A DNA stretch of 64,000 nt from Mimachlamys varia (Eukaryota > Mollusca > Bivalvia > Pectinida > Pectinidae): contig OX392538.1 of the NCBI GenBank assembly GCA_947623455.1, positions 36,688,001 to 36,752,000 of the forward strand. The letters run 5' to 3'. A program made the position numbers and the translations under genes. Shown here one piece after another: positions 13,701 through 25,700 of this stretch (positions are counted from its first letter, which is position 1; each line of letters begins with the position of its first letter). Below the pieces are notes generated by a model, which was given only the letters and a program-made list of their open reading frames with translations, was not told where the DNA came from and did no database searches.

Positions 13701-16700
13701 ACATTGGCAGACTTCGTTCAATGTTTTGTTTGTTTTTAGGTACCTCTGGATTCCTTAGCAACATAAGAACGTTTCTATGGATACCAGTACAACAGTTTAC
13801 CACAAGGAAAATCCAGGTGAAGCTTTTTCACCACCTGCACAGGTAAAACTAAAACTATTTACTTTTCGTGAAGTTCACAAGAAATAACATATTCGCAAAA
13901 GTTTATTACAGCAAATTCTGACTGGGATGACTTAATGAGTGTAGGTTGTGTAAAGTGAAAGTACTAGTATAGTCTTGATTCATGAAATTAATCACCATTA
14001 AAGGGGCATCCCGCGAAAGTTAGCTTTTTTTCATATTTTTTTAAAAAATATTACATACACATATCGAGTGGGTATTCTTATGGACTACGACGATCGGATT
14101 TTGCTGATATGTATTCATAAAATAAATAATTTCAAAATAACTAGTGGAATTCCAAACGGTCTAGCCAGACGCCCGGCTTGGGATTTCCACCTACCAACGC
14201 ATGCGCAGCGAGCGTCGTTTCCATTGTAAACACTCTATCTGGTATTACCGTTACATCGCGATAAGGCCTAACTACTAAGCGAAAAGTTGCCGAACGGTCA
14301 AAATATAACGCAAGACTGCGTTACGGAATCATATTGAGAGATGGGAAGTATTAAAAGGAGAAACTACCTGCTCTATTGTGTGTATGTTACATATTTCTTC
14401 TGCGTACGGTAACATGCACAAATAAAGCTTTGATTTGGTTTTGGGGCTACCAGAGGGGAAACTGTTTCAGTCTTCTGTAGCATAAAATGCGTGTGTAATT
14501 TTAAACTTAAGAGTGTGTTTTATAATATTCCCTTTATAATACATCATGTTCCAGTGAAACAGTATGATTTAATGTTTTTTCTGGATAGAAAGACCTTTTC
14601 AAATACAATATATACCGTAACAGAAAAAGTAGTTTGATTACGTTGTAAAACGGGACGTGCAACCGAGGTACATACGGCTTCAATTTGGACAAAAGATATA
14701 AAGAATATGTTTTTCACGCGTAAAAAAAAAGGTGATATTCATACTTAATCTATAAATTATTGAAGGTACAAATATCATTGGGTTGCGACCCCGGTATTGA
14801 ATTTGATCGGAAAATATATACATAACGAGAGAAAAAAAAAACCCAAAGTTTTACGATGTATGTATATTGCATTCCTGCAGGCTTTTTTTAAAAGGTTAAC
14901 GTCCATTTACAAGAGGACAAAAAAAAATGTAAAAGAAAGCGGAATTATCAAACCATATTCATAACGGGTAGTTATAAGTGTTTCAACAGTTCCAAATCAG
15001 ATATACATGTAGTCATGCTTAGGGTGTGGTGCGTTATATGAGTGTATGGACTTAATATTCGCATTCTGTGATACGTGTTAACGTGTGAAGACGCTGAAAG
15101 GATAGATTTTAAATGAATATTAATGTACATGGTATATATATATAGATATTTAAAAAAAAAAACCTCAAAATATTGAGTTGTAAAAAAAATCGCAAACATT
15201 TCATGTCATTTTATTTTCGTACTTTCCAATGCATGCTACATACATTTTATGAAATCACCTGAAAAGTTGGGGTCGTGAATATTATCTTTTACATAAATTA
15301 AGGTTTGTACCATGGCTGTATTCCGTACCCATGTGTACCGGTCTCGCTCAGGTATATATATATTATATACATAATTCCTGGTGTCGATAAATGATGCCGA
15401 TGTACCGACAAATATTTCTTTATTTGAATATCTGTAAGTGTGCAATTAATGTCTGATTATTAATATGAATGTGATTCAATAACTTTGTCTCCGTTTCATC
15501 AGCCGTATACATTACGCGTCCCCTCTCGCATGGCCTCCCCCATCAAACATGTCAAGCGACTTGCAACAAGCTTGTCTCGTTGCGTCATCACCGCTATTTT
15601 TATCGGGGCTTTCCCGAGGAATGCGATTTTGCAAGTGGTCAATATAGACATTTTGAGCGGACTTTGAATACTGGAATAGCAAGAAAATATAATAAGTGGT
15701 GCAGACACCATGTTCATCCAAGAACTGGCATTCAGGCTTTCGCGGGATGCCCCTTTAACTAGTTCATCCTTGATATCCAGGGGTTACATTCACCTACATT
15801 TTCTTCACCCCTGGAAGATGTCAAGACAAAACTTAAGTCACGCTCAGGTAAAACTAGAAATGTCTTGAGACATAAATGCCCCTGCCCCCATTCATGGCGG
15901 GGGCATAAAAAACTTGACCAATCGCTAGGCTGCATTCTGGTCTTTTGAATATTACAAAAGAGCCCCAACTGACTTCAGAGCATGTCAATTTTAACAGCTA
16001 TTTGACCAAGAGATTTTTTCAATGTACATCAATGGATTGAACCAGCTCTGCCTCATCAACAAGGTTGCGCACACTGAGTCTTCATTTTCGCCATGACATA
16101 TACCAGGGGTGTAGAGAGCGTAGGTGAGCGTAACTCCTGGATATAGAGGATGTTACTAGTTGTAAAACAGAAATTGCGTAAGTGAAAGAAACTAATTTTA
16201 CAGTACATTTATATCTTATGATTATCAGAATCATTTTAATGTTTGTTTGATATGTTTAAATTAACAATGCTAATACACTTTACATAGATACTCTGTCTCT
16301 TTTAACTATTAATCTTCCTTTGTCTGTTTTAACCAGCCTTTCTCTAAGATGGCACCTCCAGAGGAAGACCGGCGAGGTTTTACGTGTGGTGGACAGGGGA
16401 ACAAATAGTATCAACAGCCTACTCAGGTACGTGTACCTATTACTTGACAAAAAACGTCATATCATGTCAGATATTGATGTTCAATAAGACAGCCTATTGT
16501 GTTGTCTATTACTCAACAAAAACGGTCATTTCATGTCAGATATTGATGTTTAATAAGACAGTCTATTGTGTTGTCTATTACTCAACAAAAATGGTCATTT
16601 TAATTTTATACAATATACTTATTAACTTGACCAACAATTCTCTCACTTCATTGGTTATTACTAGTTTTAACTAAATGTAATGGAAAGATATGATTTTTTT

Positions 16701-19700
16701 GGATTAAAGCAAAATCTGCAAAAATTATTCTTCAAAAAGAATGATTGATCTCACAGTATCCGATACATAATGCATATTTATACCCCCATCTTAAATGGGG
16801 GTTGGGGGTTTGGGGTCGGGTATAGTGTTTCCCATATCTGTCGTGTCACATCCTGTCCTGTCCCAATATAGTGTCTTCCAGAAATTATCTAATTTTACGT
16901 AATAATTCACCTTATTACTTTCTCTTTTCAGTTATGTGGTTTTCCAGATCCTGCCGACCATTATTGACATCATCATCGCTATAGTGTACTTCATCACCAT
17001 GTTTAACTACCTCTTTGGTTTGGTGGTGTTCGTGTGTATGATCCTGTATCTAGGTGAGTATTCATCTAAAGAAATAATTCTGTTGATTCCAAAGTGGTTA
17101 AGCTGTCTTGCAATCTGCTTCCATTAGCCATTCACCTCAGGTTCCTGGTGGCCAAGCGGCTAAGGTGTCTGACATTCTGCTACCACTAGCCCTTCACTTC
17201 TTGGTCGCAAGTTTGAAGCAAATGTGGGGCAGTTGCCAGGTACTGGCAGTAAGTCCTTGGTTTTTCTTTGGGTACTCAGGCTTTCCTCCACCATAAACGT
17301 GGCACGTCCTTAACGTAAAACATCAACTAATCAAACCCATGGCCATATCAAATAATCACAGTTTCGGATCAGACATGAAAAGGATTGGGTTGGGTAACTC
17401 CGGTTTCCTCTCACAATAAGACCCCCTGTACCCAAAGTTTTACATTTACTAATCCAGTATGAAAAAAACGTCTGATAAATTTTGATACTTGATGTGGAAA
17501 TATTCATCCTAGACAGTTCATAAATAAACTTGTTCCTAGTTACAAATTATTTTTATAGAGAAAAATGCAAAAAATCTACACACTCAAAAATTATTTTCAT
17601 GACAGAACAGGTTAAGAATATATTCTTATCTTGACACATGTTTTTGTTTATTTTTTCAAGCGGTGACCATCGGCGTAACAGAATGGAGGACAAAGTACAG
17701 AAGGGACATGAACAAATTGGACAATGAACGAAATTCTAAATCTGTTGACTCTCTTCTCAACTTTGAAACGGTTTGTAGTAGTCCAGGAAAACTGCGTAAG
17801 ACAATTTCACAGGGGAAATATTTTTAGTATTTATGTAGAGAAACATGACCTTGTATAACAAGATCAGGAAGAAACATCCTGGCTCCATATTTTGTCATGT
17901 TTGTAAAAACCTTAACTGTGAATTTAGGTATTCATAATTAAAAACTTATGAATTCAAATGTAAACCCAAAGACAGAATGATTTAGTGAACAAAAAAAAGA
18001 AAGTTTCTTAATTTGTTTTCTCTACTGTAGGTAAAATACTACGGAGCATCAGACTTTGAGACCAAAAGATACGACGAAGCTATTGTCAATTACCAGGTGA
18101 GAAACTGTATTGATTTATAGGGGCTATTCCAGTAAAATATCTACTCCTTTTGGGGACTGTAGGTTTTGTTAGTAGGTACCACCAAGAAAATCTAAAACTG
18201 ACACTGAAGTATTAGATATTATAGGCAAGAAACTCAACAATGAACAGAAGTGAATTTCGGGGTCCAGGGGAGATATGTTCCATTCTTTTCCTTTTCCTAT
18301 AAATCTTACTAGTCATAAACCACTTTAATAGTCAATTTTGACCAAATTTGGTTTGAAGCATCCTTTGATGAAGGGAAACCAATTTTGTATAAAGGGTTGG
18401 ATCTTACCCCTAGGGGCCAGAGAGATATGGTCCAATGGGAGAAATGTAGTAAATTCTCCAAAACCCTGCTTCTTCTTATAAAGGAGTGACAGGATATTGC
18501 CCAAATTTGTCAAGGTTGGTTTTGATACAACTGTATTCAGGTGAGTGATCCAGGCCCTCTTGGCCTCTTGTTTGTGCTTTACATGTTATAAACAGCTAGG
18601 AGATATAATGAGGAACATCTTTGAATGTCTGTTGACAAAATGAATCTCCTTGCATAACTTGCACTGGTTGTCTTATTTGGAATGTAAAACCTTTTCCAGA
18701 AAGCGGAGTGGAAGTCGACGGCGTCCCTCAATCTGTTGAACACCGGTCAGAATGTGGTGATCACTGGGGGTGTACTGACTGGGTCATTACTTTGTGCTTG
18801 GGCCGTTGTCCACAGCTTAAAGGACCTCAAACTGACCGTCGGCGACTATGTCCTGTTTGGAACGTATATCAACCAACTGTATGCTCCACTTAACTGGCTG
18901 GGCACCTATTACAGGTAAGGCAGAATCTCATTACTGACATATGGAAAGGTGACATTGGCTAATATTTCCTGGCTGGGCACCTATTACAGGTAAGACAGAA
19001 TCTCATTCCTGGCATATGGAAGGGTGACAATGTCTAATATTTCCTGGCTGAGAACTATTTACTAGGAAACTGAATATTATCTCTGACAAAATGTTTACAT
19101 TCATTGGAGGGCGACAATGCATAACGTTTTCTGGCTGATTACGTATCGCAGATAAAAACTTAAATAAATTAACATTCACAAGAAGGTGACATTGCCAGAA
19201 ACTTATCATAGTAGCAGAGCATATCATAACTGCTGTAGCTGCAACATTCAATCTGTCTTATGACAAGGATGATTGAAAATTATAACTGACATTACTTAAA
19301 CATTCATATGAGGTTAATAGTGCCTAATGTCACCTGGCTGAGAAACTACCTCATGACAGGGATGACTGAAAATTATAACTGACATTACTTAAACATTCAT
19401 AGGAGGTTAACAGTGCCTTATGTCTGCTGGGTGGGAACCTATTACGTAAAGGCTGAATATTGTTTCTGACAAAACTTAAACATTCATGGAAGGGTGACAG
19501 TGCCTAATGTTTCCTGGCTGAGAACCTGCCCTACTACAGCTAAAACTGAATATCATTACCTCCCAGGTACTAACATATGTTTTACGTGCTTTGAAAAGTG
19601 TTAGTGCCTATGAAACAACTAAAAATAGTTGACATCTAGAAAAGGGGTATAATATTTGATGTTCCTGAATTTTGTGTACGATGTTGTTTTCACTGTAATA

Positions 19701-22700
19701 GCTCTGAAAAACTCTTAATTTCATTTTTAACAGAACATTTTGGAAATATCAGTTTGTTTTTTGCTTCAGAATGATCCAGCAGTCTTTCATAGACATGGAA
19801 AATATGTTTGAGCTCTTAGAAGAAGATAAAGAGGTAGGTCTGGAGACATAATTTATAGTAGGAAAAGTCCAGAGGCGGAAATCCCCGAAATTCGCAGGTA
19901 TTAGAGAAATGCATGTGCCTTGAAATTCAAACATCAATGGAGCACTGTGTATATATAGCTACACAGTAAAACATTAGCTGTTTCAGATAAAATTGTTATT
20001 GTCTGTAATTTTTGGGAAGATTCAGAAATTAAATTTTGTGATGTTTATCTGCAACTGGAACCTTGTATCATAATGATAATAAAAACTGTTGATCAAAGCA
20101 GGGCACAGGGGAGATATTAAAATCCGAATGACTTGTAAAACTTGGCATGTACCAATTAGCGATGTTAGAAGTTAATTTTGTATTTATAAGGTGAGCGACA
20201 TACCAGGTGCCAAGGCCTTGGAAAGCAGAAATGGAGAAATTCAGCTGAAAAACGTGAACTTTTCTTATGAACCTAGGTATGTAGTGTTCCAGTCAAATAT
20301 TGAAACATGACATAATGCTTTTTTCATTTATCAAAAATTTGTAAGATCTTACAGTAAGGTGTGGTGGTTTGTCAAATCTGACTTCTCCTCTGTTTGTCAG
20401 AGAATTTGTGGATTTATGTAGTACTCAGTTCAGAATTTTAAGCGTTGTGATTTTCGTCAGAGACATCTGTGGCTTAAAAAAGTACAAATATTCTCTTTGT
20501 ATGGAGACTTTTTTGAAGCAAATATATTTCAAGTGAGTAGAACTTCTTTATCTCAAAGTCGGAAGGGCCGTGAGAAGACTTGAGTTTTCTGAGTATTCGA
20601 GTTTAACAATTTCGAATGTTTTGTATGAAGGTATACCAGGCCGCCAAAAAGGTTTTTAATTAAACAAGTAGCGTGTTCCATTTAGCGGAACGTTCCGGTT
20701 GTTCCACAACAAACTAGACGTTCCGCTAAATGGAACACGACGTCCCGCAGGAATGAACCGGTTCATCAGAAACGTTTCATTTGAGGGTTCCAAGTTGGAT
20801 CCAATATGGCGGCCAGCGAAAGGTTTTCGTTTCAGATGTTCAATTAATTGTAAATGGACATAACTGTTATCAGTTAGACTACATTTCATCAGTAAAGTAT
20901 ATTATTACCGACTCCTACTGGCATCATAGTGTGTAAAATTTGTAAATAAAAGCGATTACTCGCGTTGTTTTGCAGATTATATAACTGAACCGTTTGGGTT
21001 ATTTCTGGAAAGTCATTTCTTTTTCATTTTCGATTATTAGATTTTTACCAGCAAGAACGGATTTTGGAACGTTCTGTTCCATTTAGCAAACCAGTTCAAA
21101 GTTAGCACAACCGGAACGTTTCGCTAAATGGAATACGCTATAAGTCTTCAAGTTTGAGTTTTGAAAAGGCGAGTTCCAACTGTAGATTGAGAAAATAAAT
21201 GTGGTAGAAAAGTTGTTCAATACTTAAACTTTCCTGGTTTCAGTAAACAGATCTTGAAGAATGTGAGTTTCCATATACCATCCGGTCAAACCTACGCTAT
21301 AGTAAGTACACAGAATTTAATTTTGTCAAATACTTCTATTTTTGTACTGTTCTGACAACTTCAAATGGATATATTTAACACAATTCAAATAATTTGCTAA
21401 ACATGTGCGTACTCTCCTTACAATAATCAAGTATACTGGACAACATTTCAAAAACTCGCTAGTTTCTTATTGTCGAGCATTGTAAATTTTAATGAAGAAT
21501 ATTTCAAATTATTTATTCTTCTCAGAAAATGGATATTTAATAATGAAATTTGTTATTTCTTGGAGAACAATTTACTGGGTTAAAGGTTTTTTTGTCTCAT
21601 AAATTTTTGAAACTCTGATTGAATCAATAAATCATGATTTTGATGCCCTGCCCATGAAATGACCGAGGCACATAATGTCAAGATGTAGTGTTTATTTACA
21701 ATGTAGAATTATGGATTAAGATCTAAATCTTAATGAACGCCCCAGTATGAACTGGCCTACAGGATATACATACCTTGGAATTATAGTCCTTCTGTCTTAA
21801 CTTGGTTTCTGCTCAATTACTCTTTTATGGGTAGAGATATTGAACTCTAATTTGATGTGTAGTTGTATGGTGCAGGTCTCGTTTTGATTTGGTCACAATA
21901 CACCTATTTTACCCAGAGAAAATTTCAGTAAACTGGTATGACCAACATTGGAGAGCTAGCTTGTCTAACACAGTAGAAATTTTATAGAATTTTCACAAAA
22001 TAAGTATGTACTTCTGTTTAGTTGTCAGTGGGGGCATCTGTGTCGTACTGAAACATCTAGCTTTTTATGAAACTCAAAAAAGGAAGTAAAAATAATCCGA
22101 ATAAAATTCACCTTGTTTAAGGTTGGTCACTCAGGAAGTGGAAAGAGTACAATCTTGCGTCTGCTTTTCCGGTTCTACGACATCCAGAGCGGGAAAATAC
22201 TTATAGATGGCAAAGACATAGCCCTGGTAAGTAATGAATAATTACTGTACTACAGTCAATCCTCTTTATATCATGTTGCATTTGTCAGACAAAAACATGA
22301 TATTAACAGGAATGTGACATTAACAGAAACATGTTTTTCCACATAATCTAGTGCATTTGCAATCTCCATAACTAAAAGTAAGCTATTCAATGTACATATG
22401 AAGACGTTTCAATATATAGATAACATCATTTCAATTGAAAATGAGTTTTGGGGTTATATTTTATTTTCTATGCAACACTTTATACAAGTTGTATAAATAG
22501 TTGGAAATGACATCATTTTCTGGATATTTTATGTGATTGGTTAAAAAAAACATGATATTAAGAGGAATTCACCTCACAATACATGATATTAACCAAATAA
22601 AATTACATAGATCATATAGAGAGAAAAATAGTGCTTGGATAAAACATGATATAAAGACGAATGTGATATTAACAGGGGTGATATGAAGTGGAGTCCATTG

Positions 22701-25700
22701 TAGTATCTTAGGGCTATACACAAATTAATTATACAGAAAATACTTATAGATGGCAAAGACATAGCCCTGGTAAGTAACGAATAATGACTACTAAAATCTT
22801 AGGGTTATACACAAATTAATTATACAGAAAATACTTATAGATCGCAAAGTCATAGCCCTGGTAAGTAACGAATAATAACTGTACTAGGGCTATACACAAA
22901 TTAATTATACAGAAAATACTTATAGATGGCAAAGACATAGTCCTGGTAAGTAACGAATAATTACTGTACTAGAATCTTAGGGCTATACACAAATTAATTA
23001 TACAGAAAATACTTATAGATGGCAAAGACATAGCCCTGGTAAGTAACGAATAATGACTACTAAAATCTTAGGGCTATATACTAAATAATTATTCAGAAAA
23101 TACTTATAGATGTCAAAGACATAGCCCTGGTAAGTAACGAATAATGACTGTACTAGAATCTTAGGGCTATACACTAAATAATTATACAGAAAATACTTAT
23201 AGATGACAAAGACATAGCTCTGGTAAGTAATGAATAATGACTTTACTAGAATCTTAGGGCTATACACTAATTAATTATACAGATAGGATGATATAGAAAC
23301 TAGTTCAATTTAAGATGTATGTTTGATGAATGACTTGCTCAGTAATGCTTTATGTGTGCATACATGATCTTGTCATTAAAGACTTTTAGCTGGAATTGGA
23401 CTGCTGTGCAACTAAGGTCAAAACTAATCCTTGCTTGTCCTGATAAGCTGTGCAATGTGGATATAAATCATGTTTTAATGTCTTGAGCAATTTGTGTTGG
23501 ATCTCCTAATAGAATAATGATATGTTAGTATTTCAGTATTTGGCCTCTTGATAGATCTAGACATCTTATTATAGCTTTCAACCAAAGTTCTTGTTTACTT
23601 CACACAATTAAAGGCCCAATATACGTAACTTCAGGAAAATTTTGGGGATTCTGAAAAATTATGAAAAAAACCCCAGCTGATAACCATGCAAAAATAAGCC
23701 TAAAATGAAGGAAACCTGAGCGGTAATTAGCAAGAACTCTAGACAAAAAAATCCAAAGAATTGAAAATAATTCAGGTGGGGCCCACTTCAATAACAAACC
23801 GAAGGTAGAAGACAGTTCGAAATGGATGCATGTTTACAAATATCGTGTTTCAATTGCTGCTGTACCGGTAACCGCGCAAGAATTCATCTTGAATATTGCT
23901 GATATCAATTAATCTTAACTAAATCTATCAACATAATAAGTTATTTGGCTTGATTTTCGCTTCAAGTTTTGCTGAAAGTTACGTATATTGGGCCTTTAAG
24001 TGTAACTTCAATCTTTGTAGCCCACTTGAATGCCAAGGTCATATATTAACTAAGTTCAATCCATGTGTTTTAGATCTGCTATAAAAAATCTTTCCATGTC
24101 ATTTGTGGTACTTTTAATCTATGGCCAAAGAGGGATGAATTAATCTTGAGTTAACACCTGCTATCCTTCTTAATTCTAAATTTTTTTATTTATTGTTTTT
24201 TATAAACAAGAGAAAACTCCCCTTTTGTTTGGTATATCAAAATTATGTCATTGCCATTGTGACATCATTATTTTAATTGATAAAAAAACTCAAATAAATG
24301 TTTTCAGAAAAACTGTAATTTGAAAATATTGTTTCTTTTGCAAACTAATCATGTCAAATAGGTATTGATGGAAATACTTAAGTTACCAAAATGGGAATAG
24401 CTCGTTTACGGAAAAAAAAAATCCTTATTAAATCTATGATGTTTGACCTTATCCAGGTACAACAAGAGTCCTTACGACAGTGTATAGGGGTTGTACCACA
24501 GGATACAGTGCTGTTTAACTCCGACATCCGATATAACATCCGGTACGGAAAGTTCACAGCCTCCGACAAGGAAGTAGAAGATGCTGCGGATAACGCTGAC
24601 ATACACACTCGTATCTTATCATTTCCAAATAGTAAGTCCCACTGTTTGTTTACAGTTAGTCAGGCTTGTGTATTTGAGATAGAAAGCAACATCTTAAATT
24701 AGAAAGTAATTTGTCTATTGAGCTAAACATGTGAATTTGATGGTAACTCTTATTTCCTGTTCGAGTCACTGCCACGGCACTTGAGTTGTATCCTTGAGCA
24801 AGAAACTTTACTTTGCTTGTTCCAGTCTACTCAGCTGTACATGAGTACATGGTTGGGCATTGTGGTCGGGTGGTGCAGTGGATAGCGCACTTGCCTTTCA
24901 CCAAGGCGGCCGGGGTTCGATTCCCCGACTGGACGTGAAAAGGTATGGGGTCACCTGCCCGACCACATGGGTTTTCTCCGGGTACTCCGGTTTCCTCCCA
25001 CAATAAGACCCCTCGCGCGCAAACATCCGGGCCAACAAGAGTGATTAATATAATTTGGATAACTTGTTTCATAATTGTTGTAAAATAAATAAAGTTTATA
25101 TTTTTTTTACATGGTTGGGCATCGCTAGAAATTGTAGAATGCTAGCTGTGAGCTCTGATATGACATCACTGGTCTAATATTGTGCATACATTGGGAATTC
25201 TAACTAATAAACATTTAAAAGTCAGCGATATTTTGAACAAATAAGCATATTATTTTTACTGTTCTCATTAGATTTTGTTAACAGAAACTGATTTTAAGCT
25301 TTAAACCATTTCATCTTTTTTTAAAAAAAAAAAAAAAAACAACATTTTGCTTGTTAATGCAAATATTGGTACAAAAATCCTTTTAAATATTATGTGTCAT
25401 TTGTTTTCATTAGAATATGAAACAGTTGTCGGAGAGAGAGGGTTAAAACTAAGCGGAGGAGAAAAACAGAGGGTTGCCATAGCGAGAACTCTTCTAAAAT
25501 CACCAGCTGTTGTCTTACTGGATGAGGTAAATAGCGACAGTATAAGCAACATTTCTGGGTGATCTGCACCTCCATTTCATAAGAGTTCCACTTGCTTGAA
25601 GAAAACCATTAATAAGATAAAATGTCTTTTTAGTATTGGAAAATTGATTTGTTAGCTTTGATAGATACTAATATGCCAATATTGATCACAGGGGCTAAGC

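Noticed and set aside
15499..15721. Transposase gene in the 1.76-kb TIR element
   Set aside because: Only short overlapping frames of about 70 codons exist, with no DDE-type motif or recognisable similarity.
24391..24456. Separate 103-codon gene starting upstream of exon 15
   Set aside because: The part before 24457 is intron read-through. The conserved Q-loop sequence starts exactly after the ttatccag acceptor.
24861..24940. Functional tRNA-Glu gene
   Set aside because: The head is imperfect and continues into a SINE body and tail, with a target duplication round the whole unit.
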